A stretch of DNA of 9,477 nt from Gammaproteobacteria bacterium (GTDB lineage: Bacteria; Pseudomonadota; Gammaproteobacteria; J044). Position numbers and translations under genes: made by a program. Within the stretch, counting starts at the first letter, position 1. Each line of letters opens with the position of its first letter. Below are positions 1-9,477 of the stretch, piece by piece. The DNA is taken from assembly GCA_003696465.1 (NCBI GenBank), contig RFHG01000088.1, positions 1-9,477 on the forward strand, given 5' to 3'. The notes below the pieces were generated by a model. The model did not search any database and was not told the origin of the DNA. It saw nothing but the letters and a program-made list of their open reading frames with translations.

Positions 1-98
1 TGATCGCGCCGATCGCGATGGAGGAAGGTCTGCGCTTTGCCATCCGCGAGGGTGGCCGCACCGTCGGCGCCGGCGTCGTTTCCAAGATCATCGAGTAA
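1..98 (+). CDS. tuf: Elongation factor Tu, C-terminal end (partial)
   Basis: Only the last 31 complete codons and the TAA stop (96-98) are present; the 5' part lies outside the window. The reading frame starts at base 3, and the two leading bases fit the end of a Leu codon. The peptide contains [20 protein letters not shown] and ends [10 protein letters not shown]. This is the C-terminal beta-barrel (domain 3) of EF-Tu, the GTPase that delivers aminoacyl-tRNA to the ribosomal A site. The E. coli protein has [20 protein letters not shown] at the same place, so the assignment is secure even from this short piece. Many Gammaproteobacteria carry two nearly identical tuf genes; the neighbours trpT-secE-nusG place this one in the tufB-type locus. 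A hairpin terminator or attenuator follows 16 bases after the stop. Confidence 0.97.
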   Translation, partial: [31 protein letters not shown]

Positions 99-114
99 TC
101 TCGACGATCCCGGT

Positions 115-164
115 GCAGGAGAGCGTTCGCGGCAGCGGGCGCTCTCCTGCGCTTTGGTGTTTTT
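115..164 (+). terminator. Rho-independent terminator or attenuator after tuf
   Basis: GCAGGAGAGCG (115-125) pairs perfectly with CGCTCTCCTGC (140-150), giving 11 bp. The helix can continue inward through two T-G wobbles and three G-C pairs (126-130 with 135-139) to a GGCA loop (131-134). After a GC dinucleotide there is a T-rich run, TTTGGTGTTTTT (153-164). This is a good intrinsic terminator shape, but the T tract is interrupted, so it may be leaky. It lies only 13 bases before the tRNA-Trp gene, which favours partial read-through from tuf. Confidence 0.8.
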
Positions 165-177
165 GCAGGAAAGTTAC

Positions 178-253
<76 letters not shown>

Positions 254-262
254 TTTTTTCAG

Positions 263-284
263 GCGTCCGGCGCGTGCCGGATGC
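263..284 (+). other. Stem-loop between trpT and secE
   Basis: GCGTCCGGC (263-271) pairs with GCCGGATGC (276-284): 9 bp with one G-T wobble and a GCGT loop. It ends directly before the GGAG (285-288) that is the likely secE ribosome-binding site. No T run follows, so it does not look like a terminator. It could stabilise the 5' end of the secE mRNA after tRNA processing or affect access to the ribosome site. The function is inferred only. Confidence 0.55.
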
Positions 285-299
285 GGAGTAGTGAAACGG

Positions 300-668
300 A
301 TGGCGTCCAAGCCCGAACAGACAGGATCGACCCTGGACACGGTGAAGCTCGCGGTCTCCGCGCTACTGCTCGTCGCCGGTGTCATCGGCTTTTACTACTA
401 CGAGGAGCAGGCCACGCTGTATCGTGTGCTCGGGCTCCTCGCGGTAACCGGTGTGGCGGTAGCGATTGCCATGACCACGGCCATCGGTCGTGCCCTCTGG
501 GCCTTCATGGGCGAGGCGCGGGCCGAAGTGCGCAAGATGGTCTGGCCCTCTCGAGCCGAGACGGTTCAGACGACGCTGGCCGTCTTCATCATGGTGGTGC
601 TGATGGGCATCTTTCTTTGGCTGCTCGACATGTTGCTGGGTTGGGCAGTTCGTCATGTGGTGGCCTGA
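300..668 (+). CDS. secE: Preprotein translocase subunit SecE
   Basis: SecE is the small essential clamp subunit of the SecYEG channel in the inner membrane, through which unfolded proteins are exported. From the ATG at 300 the protein has 122 residues (E. coli 127). Three hydrophobic segments are visible at about 15-34, 42-64 and 92-114, the three-helix form found in Gammaproteobacteria. Between helices 2 and 3 lies the family signature, an amphipathic stretch with EARAEVRKMVWPSRAE (72-87), which lies along the membrane surface and contacts SecY. An in-frame GTG at 291 would add three residues (MKR). ATG 300 is preferred because GGAG (285-288) is 2 bases from the GTG but 11 from the ATG; the choice is not certain. 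The stop is 11 bases before nusG, so the two genes form an operon, as in E. coli. Confidence 0.95.
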   Translation: MASKPEQTGSTLDTVKLAVSALLLVAGVIGFYYYEEQATLYRVLGLLAVTGVAVAIAMTTAIGRALWAFMGEARAEVRKMVWPSRAETVQTTLAVFIMVVLMGIFLWLLDMLLGWAVRHVVA

Positions 669-679
669 GGTGACCTGCA

Positions 680-1213
680 ATGGCTAAGCGCTGGTACGTG
701 GTACATGCCTACTCCAACTTCGAGCAGCAGGTAAAGCGCGCGCTCGAGGAGCGCATCAAGCGCGCCGGCATGGAAGACAAGTTTGGCGAGATCCTCGTCC
801 CCACCGAAGAGGTGGTGGAGATGAAGGAGGGCCAGAAGCGCAAGAGTGAGCGCAAGTTCTTCCCCGGCTATGTCCTGGTGCAGATGGAGATGGATGACGA
901 TACCTGGCATCTGGTCAAGAGCGTGCCCAAGGTGCTGGGTTTCATTGGTGGTTCGGGTGACAAGCCGGCGCCGATCTCCGACAAGGAGGCCGAGCAGATC
1001 CTCAACCGCATGCAGGAGGGTGCGGAGAAGCCGCGCCCCAAGGTGCTGTTCGAGCCGGGCGAGGTGGTGCGTGTCACCGAGGGCCCGTTCAACGACTTCA
1101 ATGGTGTCGTGGAAGAGGTCAACTACGACAAGAACCGCCTGCTGGTGGCGGTACAGATCTTTGGCCGCTCCACCCCGCTGGAACTCGAGTTCCACCAGGT
1201 GGAGAAGGTCTGA
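680..1213 (+). CDS. nusG: Transcription termination/antitermination factor NusG
   Basis: NusG binds elongating RNA polymerase. It suppresses pausing and connects polymerase either to Rho or, through S10, to the leading ribosome. The protein has 177 residues (E. coli 181). The N-terminal NGN domain (about 1-115) starts KRWYVVHAYSNFE and contains RKSERKFFPGYVLVQM (54-69), the surface that contacts the RpoC clamp helices and RpoB. A linker leads to the C-terminal KOW domain (about 127-177) with GEVVRVTEGPFNDFNGVVEE. F161 in IFGRSTP aligns with E. coli F165, a residue involved in S10 and Rho contacts. The start is well supported: AGGTGA (668-673) lies 6 bases before the ATG and overlaps the secE stop, which suggests coupled translation. 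Confidence 0.98.
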   Translation: MAKRWYVVHAYSNFEQQVKRALEERIKRAGMEDKFGEILVPTEEVVEMKEGQKRKSERKFFPGYVLVQMEMDDDTWHLVKSVPKVLGFIGGSGDKPAPISDKEAEQILNRMQEGAEKPRPKVLFEPGEVVRVTEGPFNDFNGVVEEVNYDKNRLLVAVQIFGRSTPLELEFHQVEKV

Positions 1214-1240
1214 GCGCCCCACGGGGCACATTCCTGTAAC

Positions 1241-1271
1241 CGGGGAGCCGATCAAAAGGCGCTTGTACCCG
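1241..1271 (+). promoter_or_regulatory. Probable ribosomal protein L1 binding site in rplK leader
   Basis: In the 77-nt nusG-rplK spacer, CGGG (1241-1244) pairs with CCCG (1268-1271) and GCC (1247-1249) pairs with GGC (1258-1260). They are separated by an asymmetric internal loop, GA on one side and GCTTGTA on the other. This two-helix shape, with GGGAG on one strand and CTTG...TACC on the other, resembles the L1 site in 23S rRNA helices 76-77 (GUGGGAG and CUUGAAAUACCAC in E. coli, from memory). In E. coli, L1 represses rplK-rplA translation through such a mimic ahead of rplK. The ribosome site CGGAG (1276-1280) lies 4 bases downstream, well placed for repression. No structure search was possible. 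Confidence 0.7.
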
Positions 1272-1290
1272 CATACGGAGCAAGATAGCA

Positions 1291-1722
1291 ATGGCTAAGA
1301 AAGTCGAGTCCTACATCAAGCTGCAGGTGCCTGCAGGCGAGGCCAATCCGAGTCCGCCGGTCGGTCCTGCGCTGGGTCAGCATGGTGTGAACATCATGGA
1401 GTTCTGCAAGGCCTTCAACGCCAAGACGCAGAACATCGAGAAGGGTCTGCCGATCCCCGTGGTGATCACGGTCTACAACGATCGCAGCTTTACCTTCGTC
1501 ACCAAGACGCCACCCGCCTCGATCCTGTTGCTCAAGGCCATCGGTGCACAGAAGGGCAGTGGCACTCCGAACACGCAGAAGATCGGCAAGGTCACCCGCG
1601 AGCAGCTCGAGGAGATCGCCAAGACCAAGGAGCCGGACCTGACGGCAGCCGACATGGATGCCGCGGTTCGTACCATCGCCGGTACCGCCCGCAGCATGGG
1701 CATTGATGTGGAGGGCGTGTAA
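1291..1722 (+). CDS. rplK: 50S ribosomal protein L11
   Basis: L11 binds 23S rRNA helices 43-44 at the GTPase-associated centre, forms the base of the ribosomal stalk together with L10, and is needed for RelA activation. The protein has 143 residues (E. coli 142). The N-terminal domain (about 1-70) includes KLQVPAGEANPSPPVGPALG and GQHGVNIMEFCKAFNAKT; P22 and P23 are the prolines associated with thiostrepton sensitivity. The C-terminal RNA-binding domain (about 72-143) includes KTPPASILLLKAIGAQKGSG and ends ARSMGIDVEGV. The N-terminal MAKK retains the lysine methylated by PrmA in E. coli. CGGAG (1276-1280) lies 10 bases before the ATG. The gene abuts rplA directly and is probably under L1 feedback control through the upstream leader structure. 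Confidence 0.98.
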   Translation: MAKKVESYIKLQVPAGEANPSPPVGPALGQHGVNIMEFCKAFNAKTQNIEKGLPIPVVITVYNDRSFTFVTKTPPASILLLKAIGAQKGSGTPNTQKIGKVTREQLEEIAKTKEPDLTAADMDAAVRTIAGTARSMGIDVEGV

Positions 1723-2418
1723 ATGGCCAAGCTGAGCAAGCGCATGAAGGAGGCCCGGGCACTGATCGAGCCGGGCAAGCTTTACCCTGCTGCCGAGGCA
1801 TTCGAGCTGATCGCGAAGATGCCGCATGCGAAATTCCGCGAGTCTGTGGATGTGGCAGTCAATCTGGGTGTGGATCCGCGCAAGTCGGACCAGGTGGTGC
1901 GTGGCGCGACCGTGCTGCCCAACGGCACCGGCAAGGAAATGCGCGTGGCCGTCTTTGCCCAGGGCGAGAATGCCGAAAAGGCGAAGGAGGCCGGTGCGGA
2001 TATCGTCGGTTTCGAGGACCTCGCCGAAGAAATCAAGAAGGGCAATCTCGATTTCGACGTGGTCATCGCCACGCCGGACGCGATGCGTGTGGTCGGTCAG
2101 CTGGGCCAGATTCTGGGCCCGCGCGGTCTCATGCCCAACCCCAAGGTGGGTACCGTGACTCCGGATGTCGTGACTGCGGTGAAGAACGCCAAGTCGGGTC
2201 AGGTGCGCTTCCGCACCGACAAGGCCGGCATCGTGCACTGCCCGATCGGCAAGGTCGATTTCGAACCCGGGGCGCTGGAAGAGAACCTGCGTCATCTGCT
2301 GCAGGAGCTGATCAAGCTCAAGCCGGCTGCAGCCAAGGGGACCTATCTCAAGGGCGTGACCGTCTCCTCGACCATGGGTCCAGGGGTGCCGGTGGATCAC
2401 GCCGCGCTGGGTCTCTGA
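1723..2418 (+). CDS. rplA: 50S ribosomal protein L1
   Basis: L1 forms the mobile L1 stalk of the large subunit, which helps release deacylated tRNA from the E site. It is also the translational repressor of its own operon in E. coli. The protein has 231 residues (E. coli 234). The sequence starts MAKLSKRMKEARALIEPGK and carries the family signature ILGPRGLMPNPKVGTVTPDV at 130-149. Domain I is formed by the two termini and domain II by the middle (about 68-160). The ATG follows the rplK stop with no gap, and GGAGG (1710-1714) inside the rplK end lies 8 bases upstream. This arrangement implies translational coupling, so that repression at rplK also lowers L1. Confidence 0.98.
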   Translation: MAKLSKRMKEARALIEPGKLYPAAEAFELIAKMPHAKFRESVDVAVNLGVDPRKSDQVVRGATVLPNGTGKEMRVAVFAQGENAEKAKEAGADIVGFEDLAEEIKKGNLDFDVVIATPDAMRVVGQLGQILGPRGLMPNPKVGTVTPDVVTAVKNAKSGQVRFRTDKAGIVHCPIGKVDFEPGALEENLRHLLQELIKLKPAAAKGTYLKGVTVSSTMGPGVPVDHAALGL

Positions 2419-2629
2419 CGGACCCGGCACGACTTTGGTGGGCCGCAGGGAGGCGGCCGACGTCAAAGACCGTGGGTGCGCCGCGAGGTGCTTAAAGAGC
2501 AATCGCCCACGCAGACGGTGGCATCGAATCAGGGATTCCTGGTCGGTACACCGTTGAGGTGGCACCTTCGGGTGTCGTATCAACCTCGGCAGGGACATGT
2601 GTCCCGGCCGTAACCAGGAGGTAAGACTC
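2419..2629 (+). promoter_or_regulatory. Structured rplJ leader (L10-L12 autoregulation region)
   Basis: This 211-nt spacer has no gene and folds into consecutive helices. (a) 2433-2440 with 2461-2468, a GA bulge at 2459-2460, then GGCCGC (2441-2446) with GCGGCC (2453-2458). (b) 2471-2478 with 2504-2511, enclosing TGCT/AGCA (2489-2492/2498-2501) around the loop TAAAG. (c) CGGTG (2516-2520) with CACCG (2549-2553), enclosing 2528-2533 with 2538-2543. (d) GAGGT (2556-2560) with ACCTC (2583-2587), enclosing GGCACC(TTCG)GGTGTC, a classic UUCG tetraloop hairpin (2561-2576). (e) CGGC/GCCG plus GGGAC/GTCCC (2587-2610). The AGGAGGT ribosome site (2616-2622) stays open. In E. coli, the L10-L12 complex binds the leader at this position to repress rplJ-rplL. 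The element CTTAAAGAGCAAT (2491-2503) resembles the UUUAAAGA segment of 23S rRNA near the L10 site (from memory). Helix details are hand-drawn. Confidence 0.72.
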
Positions 2630-3151
2630 GTGGCATTAAGTCTCGAAGACAAGAAGCGTATTGTCTCTGAGGTTGCCGCGGTGGCTGAAAGTGCTCTGTC
2701 TGCGGTGGCGGCTGACTACCGCGGACTGACCGTCGATGAGATGACGGCCCTGCGCGTGAAGGCGCGCGAGGGCGGTGTCTATCTCCGCGTGGTCAAGAAC
2801 ACCCTGGCGCGCCGTGCCATCGAGGGCACGGAGTTCGAGTGCATGCAGGATGAGCTCGTTGGCCCGCTTCTTCTCGCGTTTTCGCAGGAAGATCCGGGTT
2901 CGGCTGCCCGCGTGATCAAGGACTTCGCCAAGGAGCACGAAACCCTCGAGGTAAAGCTGCTGGCCGTGGGTGGCCAGTGCCTGCCTGCCTCCGAGATCGA
3001 CCGTCTGGCCAGCCTGCCGACGCGTGACCAGGCCATCAGCATGCTGATGGCGGTCATGAAGGCACCGCTGGACAAGTTCGCCCGTACCCTCAACGAGGTT
3101 CCGGGCAAGCTGGTTCGCACTGTGGCGGCGGTTCGAGACGCGAAGCAGTAA
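2630..3151 (+). CDS. rplJ: 50S ribosomal protein L10
   Basis: L10 anchors the L7/L12 dimers to the ribosome at 23S rRNA helices 42-43 and, in complex with L12, represses its own mRNA in E. coli. From GTG 2630 the protein has 173 residues (E. coli 165). It begins MALSLEDKKRIV, matching E. coli MALNLQDKQAIV. Conserved segments include ADYRGLTVDEMTALR (29-43), RVVKNTLARRAIEGT (53-67) and the end KLVRTVAAVRDAK (160-172). The C-terminal helix, about 130-173, is the expected L12 docking region. The GTG start is favoured over an in-frame ATG at 2597: AGGAGGT (2616-2622) lies 7 bases before the GTG, and the 11 extra residues would have no match in the family. It is followed after 57 bases by rplL. 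Confidence 0.97.
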   Translation: MALSLEDKKRIVSEVAAVAESALSAVAADYRGLTVDEMTALRVKAREGGVYLRVVKNTLARRAIEGTEFECMQDELVGPLLLAFSQEDPGSAARVIKDFAKEHETLEVKLLAVGGQCLPASEIDRLASLPTRDQAISMLMAVMKAPLDKFARTLNEVPGKLVRTVAAVRDAKQ

Positions 3152-3161
3152 GCCCCCGTGG

Positions 3162-3183
3162 CCGATCAGGAACGCTGATTCGG
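3162..3183 (+). other. Stem-loop between rplJ and rplL
   Basis: CCGATCAG (3162-3169) pairs with CTGAT (3175-3179) and CGG (3181-3183), with T3180 bulged and a GAACG loop: 8 bp. The following bases TTATTTG are not a proper T run. The hairpin ends 12 bases before the rplL ribosome site AGGAG (3196-3200). It may keep that site open or protect the rplL mRNA, since L7/L12 is needed in several copies per ribosome. The role is inferred only. Confidence 0.5.
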
Positions 3184-3208
3184 TTATTTGAACACAGGAG
3201 TACATATC

Positions 3209-3592
3209 ATGGCTGTATCCAAAGACGACATTCTGGAAGCGATTTCCAACATGACCGTCATGGAGATCGTTGACCTGATCTCCGCGATGGAAGAGAAGTT
3301 CGGCGTGTCTGCCGCTGCTGCCGTTGCTGCAGTGCCGGCTGGCGGTGCTGCCGGTGGTGACGCCGGCGCTGCCGAGGAAAAGACCGAGTTCGACGTGGTG
3401 ATGACCAGCTTCGGCGGCAACAAGGTTGCGGTCATCAAGGCTGTTCGCGGCATCACCGGTCTGGGCCTGAAAGAGGCCAAGGAGATGGTCGAGGGCGCGC
3501 CTGCCACCATCAAGGAAGGCGTGTCCAAGGATGAGGCTGAAGAGATCAAGAAGCAGCTGGAAGAAGCTGGCGCTACTGTTGAGCTCAAGTAA
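3209..3592 (+). CDS. rplL: 50S ribosomal protein L7/L12
   Basis: L7/L12 forms the flexible stalk of the large subunit, recruits EF-Tu, EF-G, IF2 and RF3, and stimulates their GTPase activity. It is present as dimers bound to L10. From ATG 3209 the protein has 127 residues (E. coli 121). The N-terminal dimerisation domain (about 1-33) starts MAVSKDDILEAISNMTVMEI. An Ala/Gly-rich hinge follows (about 34-56). The C-terminal factor-binding domain (57-127) contains KTEFDVVMTSFGGNKVAVIK and VRGITGLGLKEAKEMVEG. The ATG is supported by AGGAG (3196-3200), 8 bases upstream, and by the match of the N-terminus to the family. An upstream in-frame TTG at 3188 would start before that ribosome site and is rejected. 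Attenuator-like hairpins downstream probably keep rplL expressed above rpoB. Confidence 0.98.
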   Translation: MAVSKDDILEAISNMTVMEIVDLISAMEEKFGVSAAAAVAAVPAGGAAGGDAGAAEEKTEFDVVMTSFGGNKVAVIKAVRGITGLGLKEAKEMVEGAPATIKEGVSKDEAEEIKKQLEEAGATVELK

Positions 3593-3613
3593 GCTTCGCC
3601 TGTTACACGGGCT

Positions 3614-3652
3614 CGGGGAGAGGCTGGCGGTCTGACCGCCGGCCTTTTCCCG
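3614..3652 (+). terminator. Attenuator/terminator hairpin between rplL and rpoB
   Basis: AGGCTGGCGGT (3621-3631) pairs with ACCGCCGGCCT (3635-3645) around a CTG loop: 11 bp with one T-G wobble. TTTT (3645-3648) and a second T-rich patch (CTTGTGTTTT, 3653-3662) follow. The stem can extend outward to C3614-G3652 for 18 bp in total with three G-T wobbles, the T run then pairing with the GGGGAGA side. In E. coli the rplL-rpoB spacer holds a partial terminator that lowers rpoBC expression relative to the ribosomal protein genes, and this hairpin is the natural counterpart. Read-through must occur because no clear promoter precedes rpoB. Confidence 0.82.
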
Positions 3653-3662
3653 CTTGTGTTTT

Positions 3663-3677
3663 CCCCGCGTTGCGGGG
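3663..3677 (+). other. Small GC hairpin in rplL-rpoB spacer
   Basis: CCCCGC (3663-3668) pairs with GCGGGG (3672-3677) around GTT: 6 bp of pure G-C. It is preceded by TTTT and followed only by TT, so it is a weak terminator at best. It may act as a second element after the stronger hairpin at 3614-3652. Confidence 0.5.
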
Positions 3678-3687
3678 TTGAGGTGCG

Positions 3688-3738
3688 GGAGCCTGGCGGC
3701 ATGCCGTCGATCATGACGAAGGCATGCCGACAAGCTCC
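3688..3738 (+). other. Long imperfect stem-loop, candidate RNase III site
   Basis: GGAGC (3688-3692) pairs with GCTCC (3734-3738), TG (3694-3695) with CA (3731-3732), CGGCATGCC (3697-3705) with GGCATGCCG (3721-3729), and TCG (3707-3709) with CGA (3717-3719). The loop is ATCATGA. That makes 19 bp interrupted by three symmetric single mismatches. The core uses two copies of the self-complementary GGCATGCC. In E. coli, RNase III cuts the transcript between rplL and rpoB within a long duplex; position and shape suggest the same here, by inference. Confidence 0.6.
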
Positions 3739-3739
3739 A

Positions 3740-3768
3740 GGAAGGCCCCGAAACGGTCGGGGGCTTCC
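3740..3768 (+). other. Stem-loop upstream of rpoB
   Basis: GGAAG (3740-3744) pairs with CTTCC (3764-3768) and CCCCGA (3746-3751) with TCGGGG (3757-3762), with one G-G mismatch and the loop AACGG: 11 bp. A shifted register pairing GCCCC with GGGGC is also possible. No T run follows, so it is not a terminator. It directly follows the long duplex at 3688-3738. Confidence 0.55.
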
Positions 3769-3772
3769 ACAT

Positions 3773-3786
3773 GAAAATGCATTTTC
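3773..3786. repeat. Perfect 14-bp palindrome ahead of rpoB
   Basis: GAAAATGCATTTTC reads the same on both strands. It forms an AT-rich island in a GC-rich spacer and ends 5 bases before the AGGA ribosome site of rpoB (3792-3795). As RNA it could form a weak 5-bp hairpin with a TGCA loop; as DNA it has the symmetry of an operator. I do not recognise a known regulator site. Confidence 0.5.
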
Positions 3787-3801
3787 GCGTGAGGAATCGT
3801 G

Positions 3802-7950
<4,149 letters not shown>

Positions 7951-8005
7951 AGCACGGACACGGGCATAACCACATAGCAGTCAAGGCAAGAGGCGGGAAC
8001 ACGAC

Positions 8006-9477
<1,472 letters not shown>

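Noticed and set aside
254..259. Run of six T after tRNA-Trp as a terminator
   Set aside because: No dedicated hairpin precedes it apart from the tRNA itself, and secE begins 40 bases later in the same direction with no visible promoter, so efficient termination here is unlikely.
1216..1227. GCCC/GGGC mini-hairpin just after the nusG stop as a terminator
   Set aside because: The stem is only 4 bp and is followed by ACATTCC, not a T run. It is too weak to call.
2554..2583. Promoter-like TTGAGG and TATCAA with an 18-base spacer ahead of rplJ
   Set aside because: Only four of six bases match each consensus hexamer, and both elements are explained by the hairpin 2556-2587. A promoter here cannot be excluded but is not supported.
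1252..2652. Minus-strand open frame of 466 codons over rplK-rplA and the rplJ leader
   Set aside because: Antisense shadow of two ribosomal protein genes; no start context or domain supports it.
2636..3772. Minus-strand open frame of 378 codons over rplJ-rplL and part of the rplL-rpoB spacer
   Set aside because: Antisense to two certain genes, and it runs through the structured spacer; composition is that of a shadow frame.

Overview
This window is the tuf-trpT-secE-nusG-rplK-rplA-rplJ-rplL-rpoB-rpoC block, one of the most conserved gene clusters in bacteria, read entirely on the + strand. The proteins resemble Escherichia coli and Pseudomonas orthologues along their whole length. The tRNA-Trp gene between tuf and secE is the arrangement I recall from Pseudomonas-type Gammaproteobacteria. 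The DNA is GC-rich with strong G/C preference at third codon positions. The source is therefore very likely a GC-rich gammaproteobacterium. The RpoB sequence suggests a deep-branching lineage (Chromatiales or a relative) rather than an enteric, but this is an impression, not a search result.

Layout: the 3' end of tuf (1-98); a hairpin terminator or attenuator (115-164); tRNA-Trp(CCA) (178-253); secE (300-668, possible GTG start at 291) and nusG (680-1213), which are tightly spaced; a 77-nt spacer with a probable L1-binding mRNA mimic (1241-1271); rplK (1291-1722) and rplA (1723-2418), which abut exactly; a 211-nt structured leader for L10 (2419-2629); rplJ (2630-3151, GTG start) and rplL (3209-3592) with a small hairpin between them; a 209-nt spacer packed with hairpins (attenuator-like 3614-3652, long imperfect duplex 3688-3738, others) and a 14-bp palindrome; rpoB (3802-7950); and rpoC (8006 to the window end, about 490 codons, truncated). 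No gene-free stretch exceeds 300 bases.

The genes supply translation (EF-Tu, tRNA-Trp, L11, L1, L10, L7/L12), protein export (SecE) and transcription (NusG and the RNA polymerase beta and beta' subunits). L11, L10 and L7/L12 build the ribosomal stalk base and stalk that recruit factors such as EF-Tu. NusG links RNA polymerase (RpoB/RpoC) to the ribosome or Rho. By analogy with E. coli, expression is probably balanced by L1 feedback on rplK-rplA, L10-L12 feedback on rplJ-rplL, and partial termination plus RNase III cleavage between rplL and rpoB. RNA structures compatible with each of these can be drawn here.

I found no mobile element, CRISPR array, defence system or unknown gene. The points worth a second look are RNA structures in the spacers and a roughly 22-residue insertion in RpoB relative to E. 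coli. I do not see a previously undescribed system.
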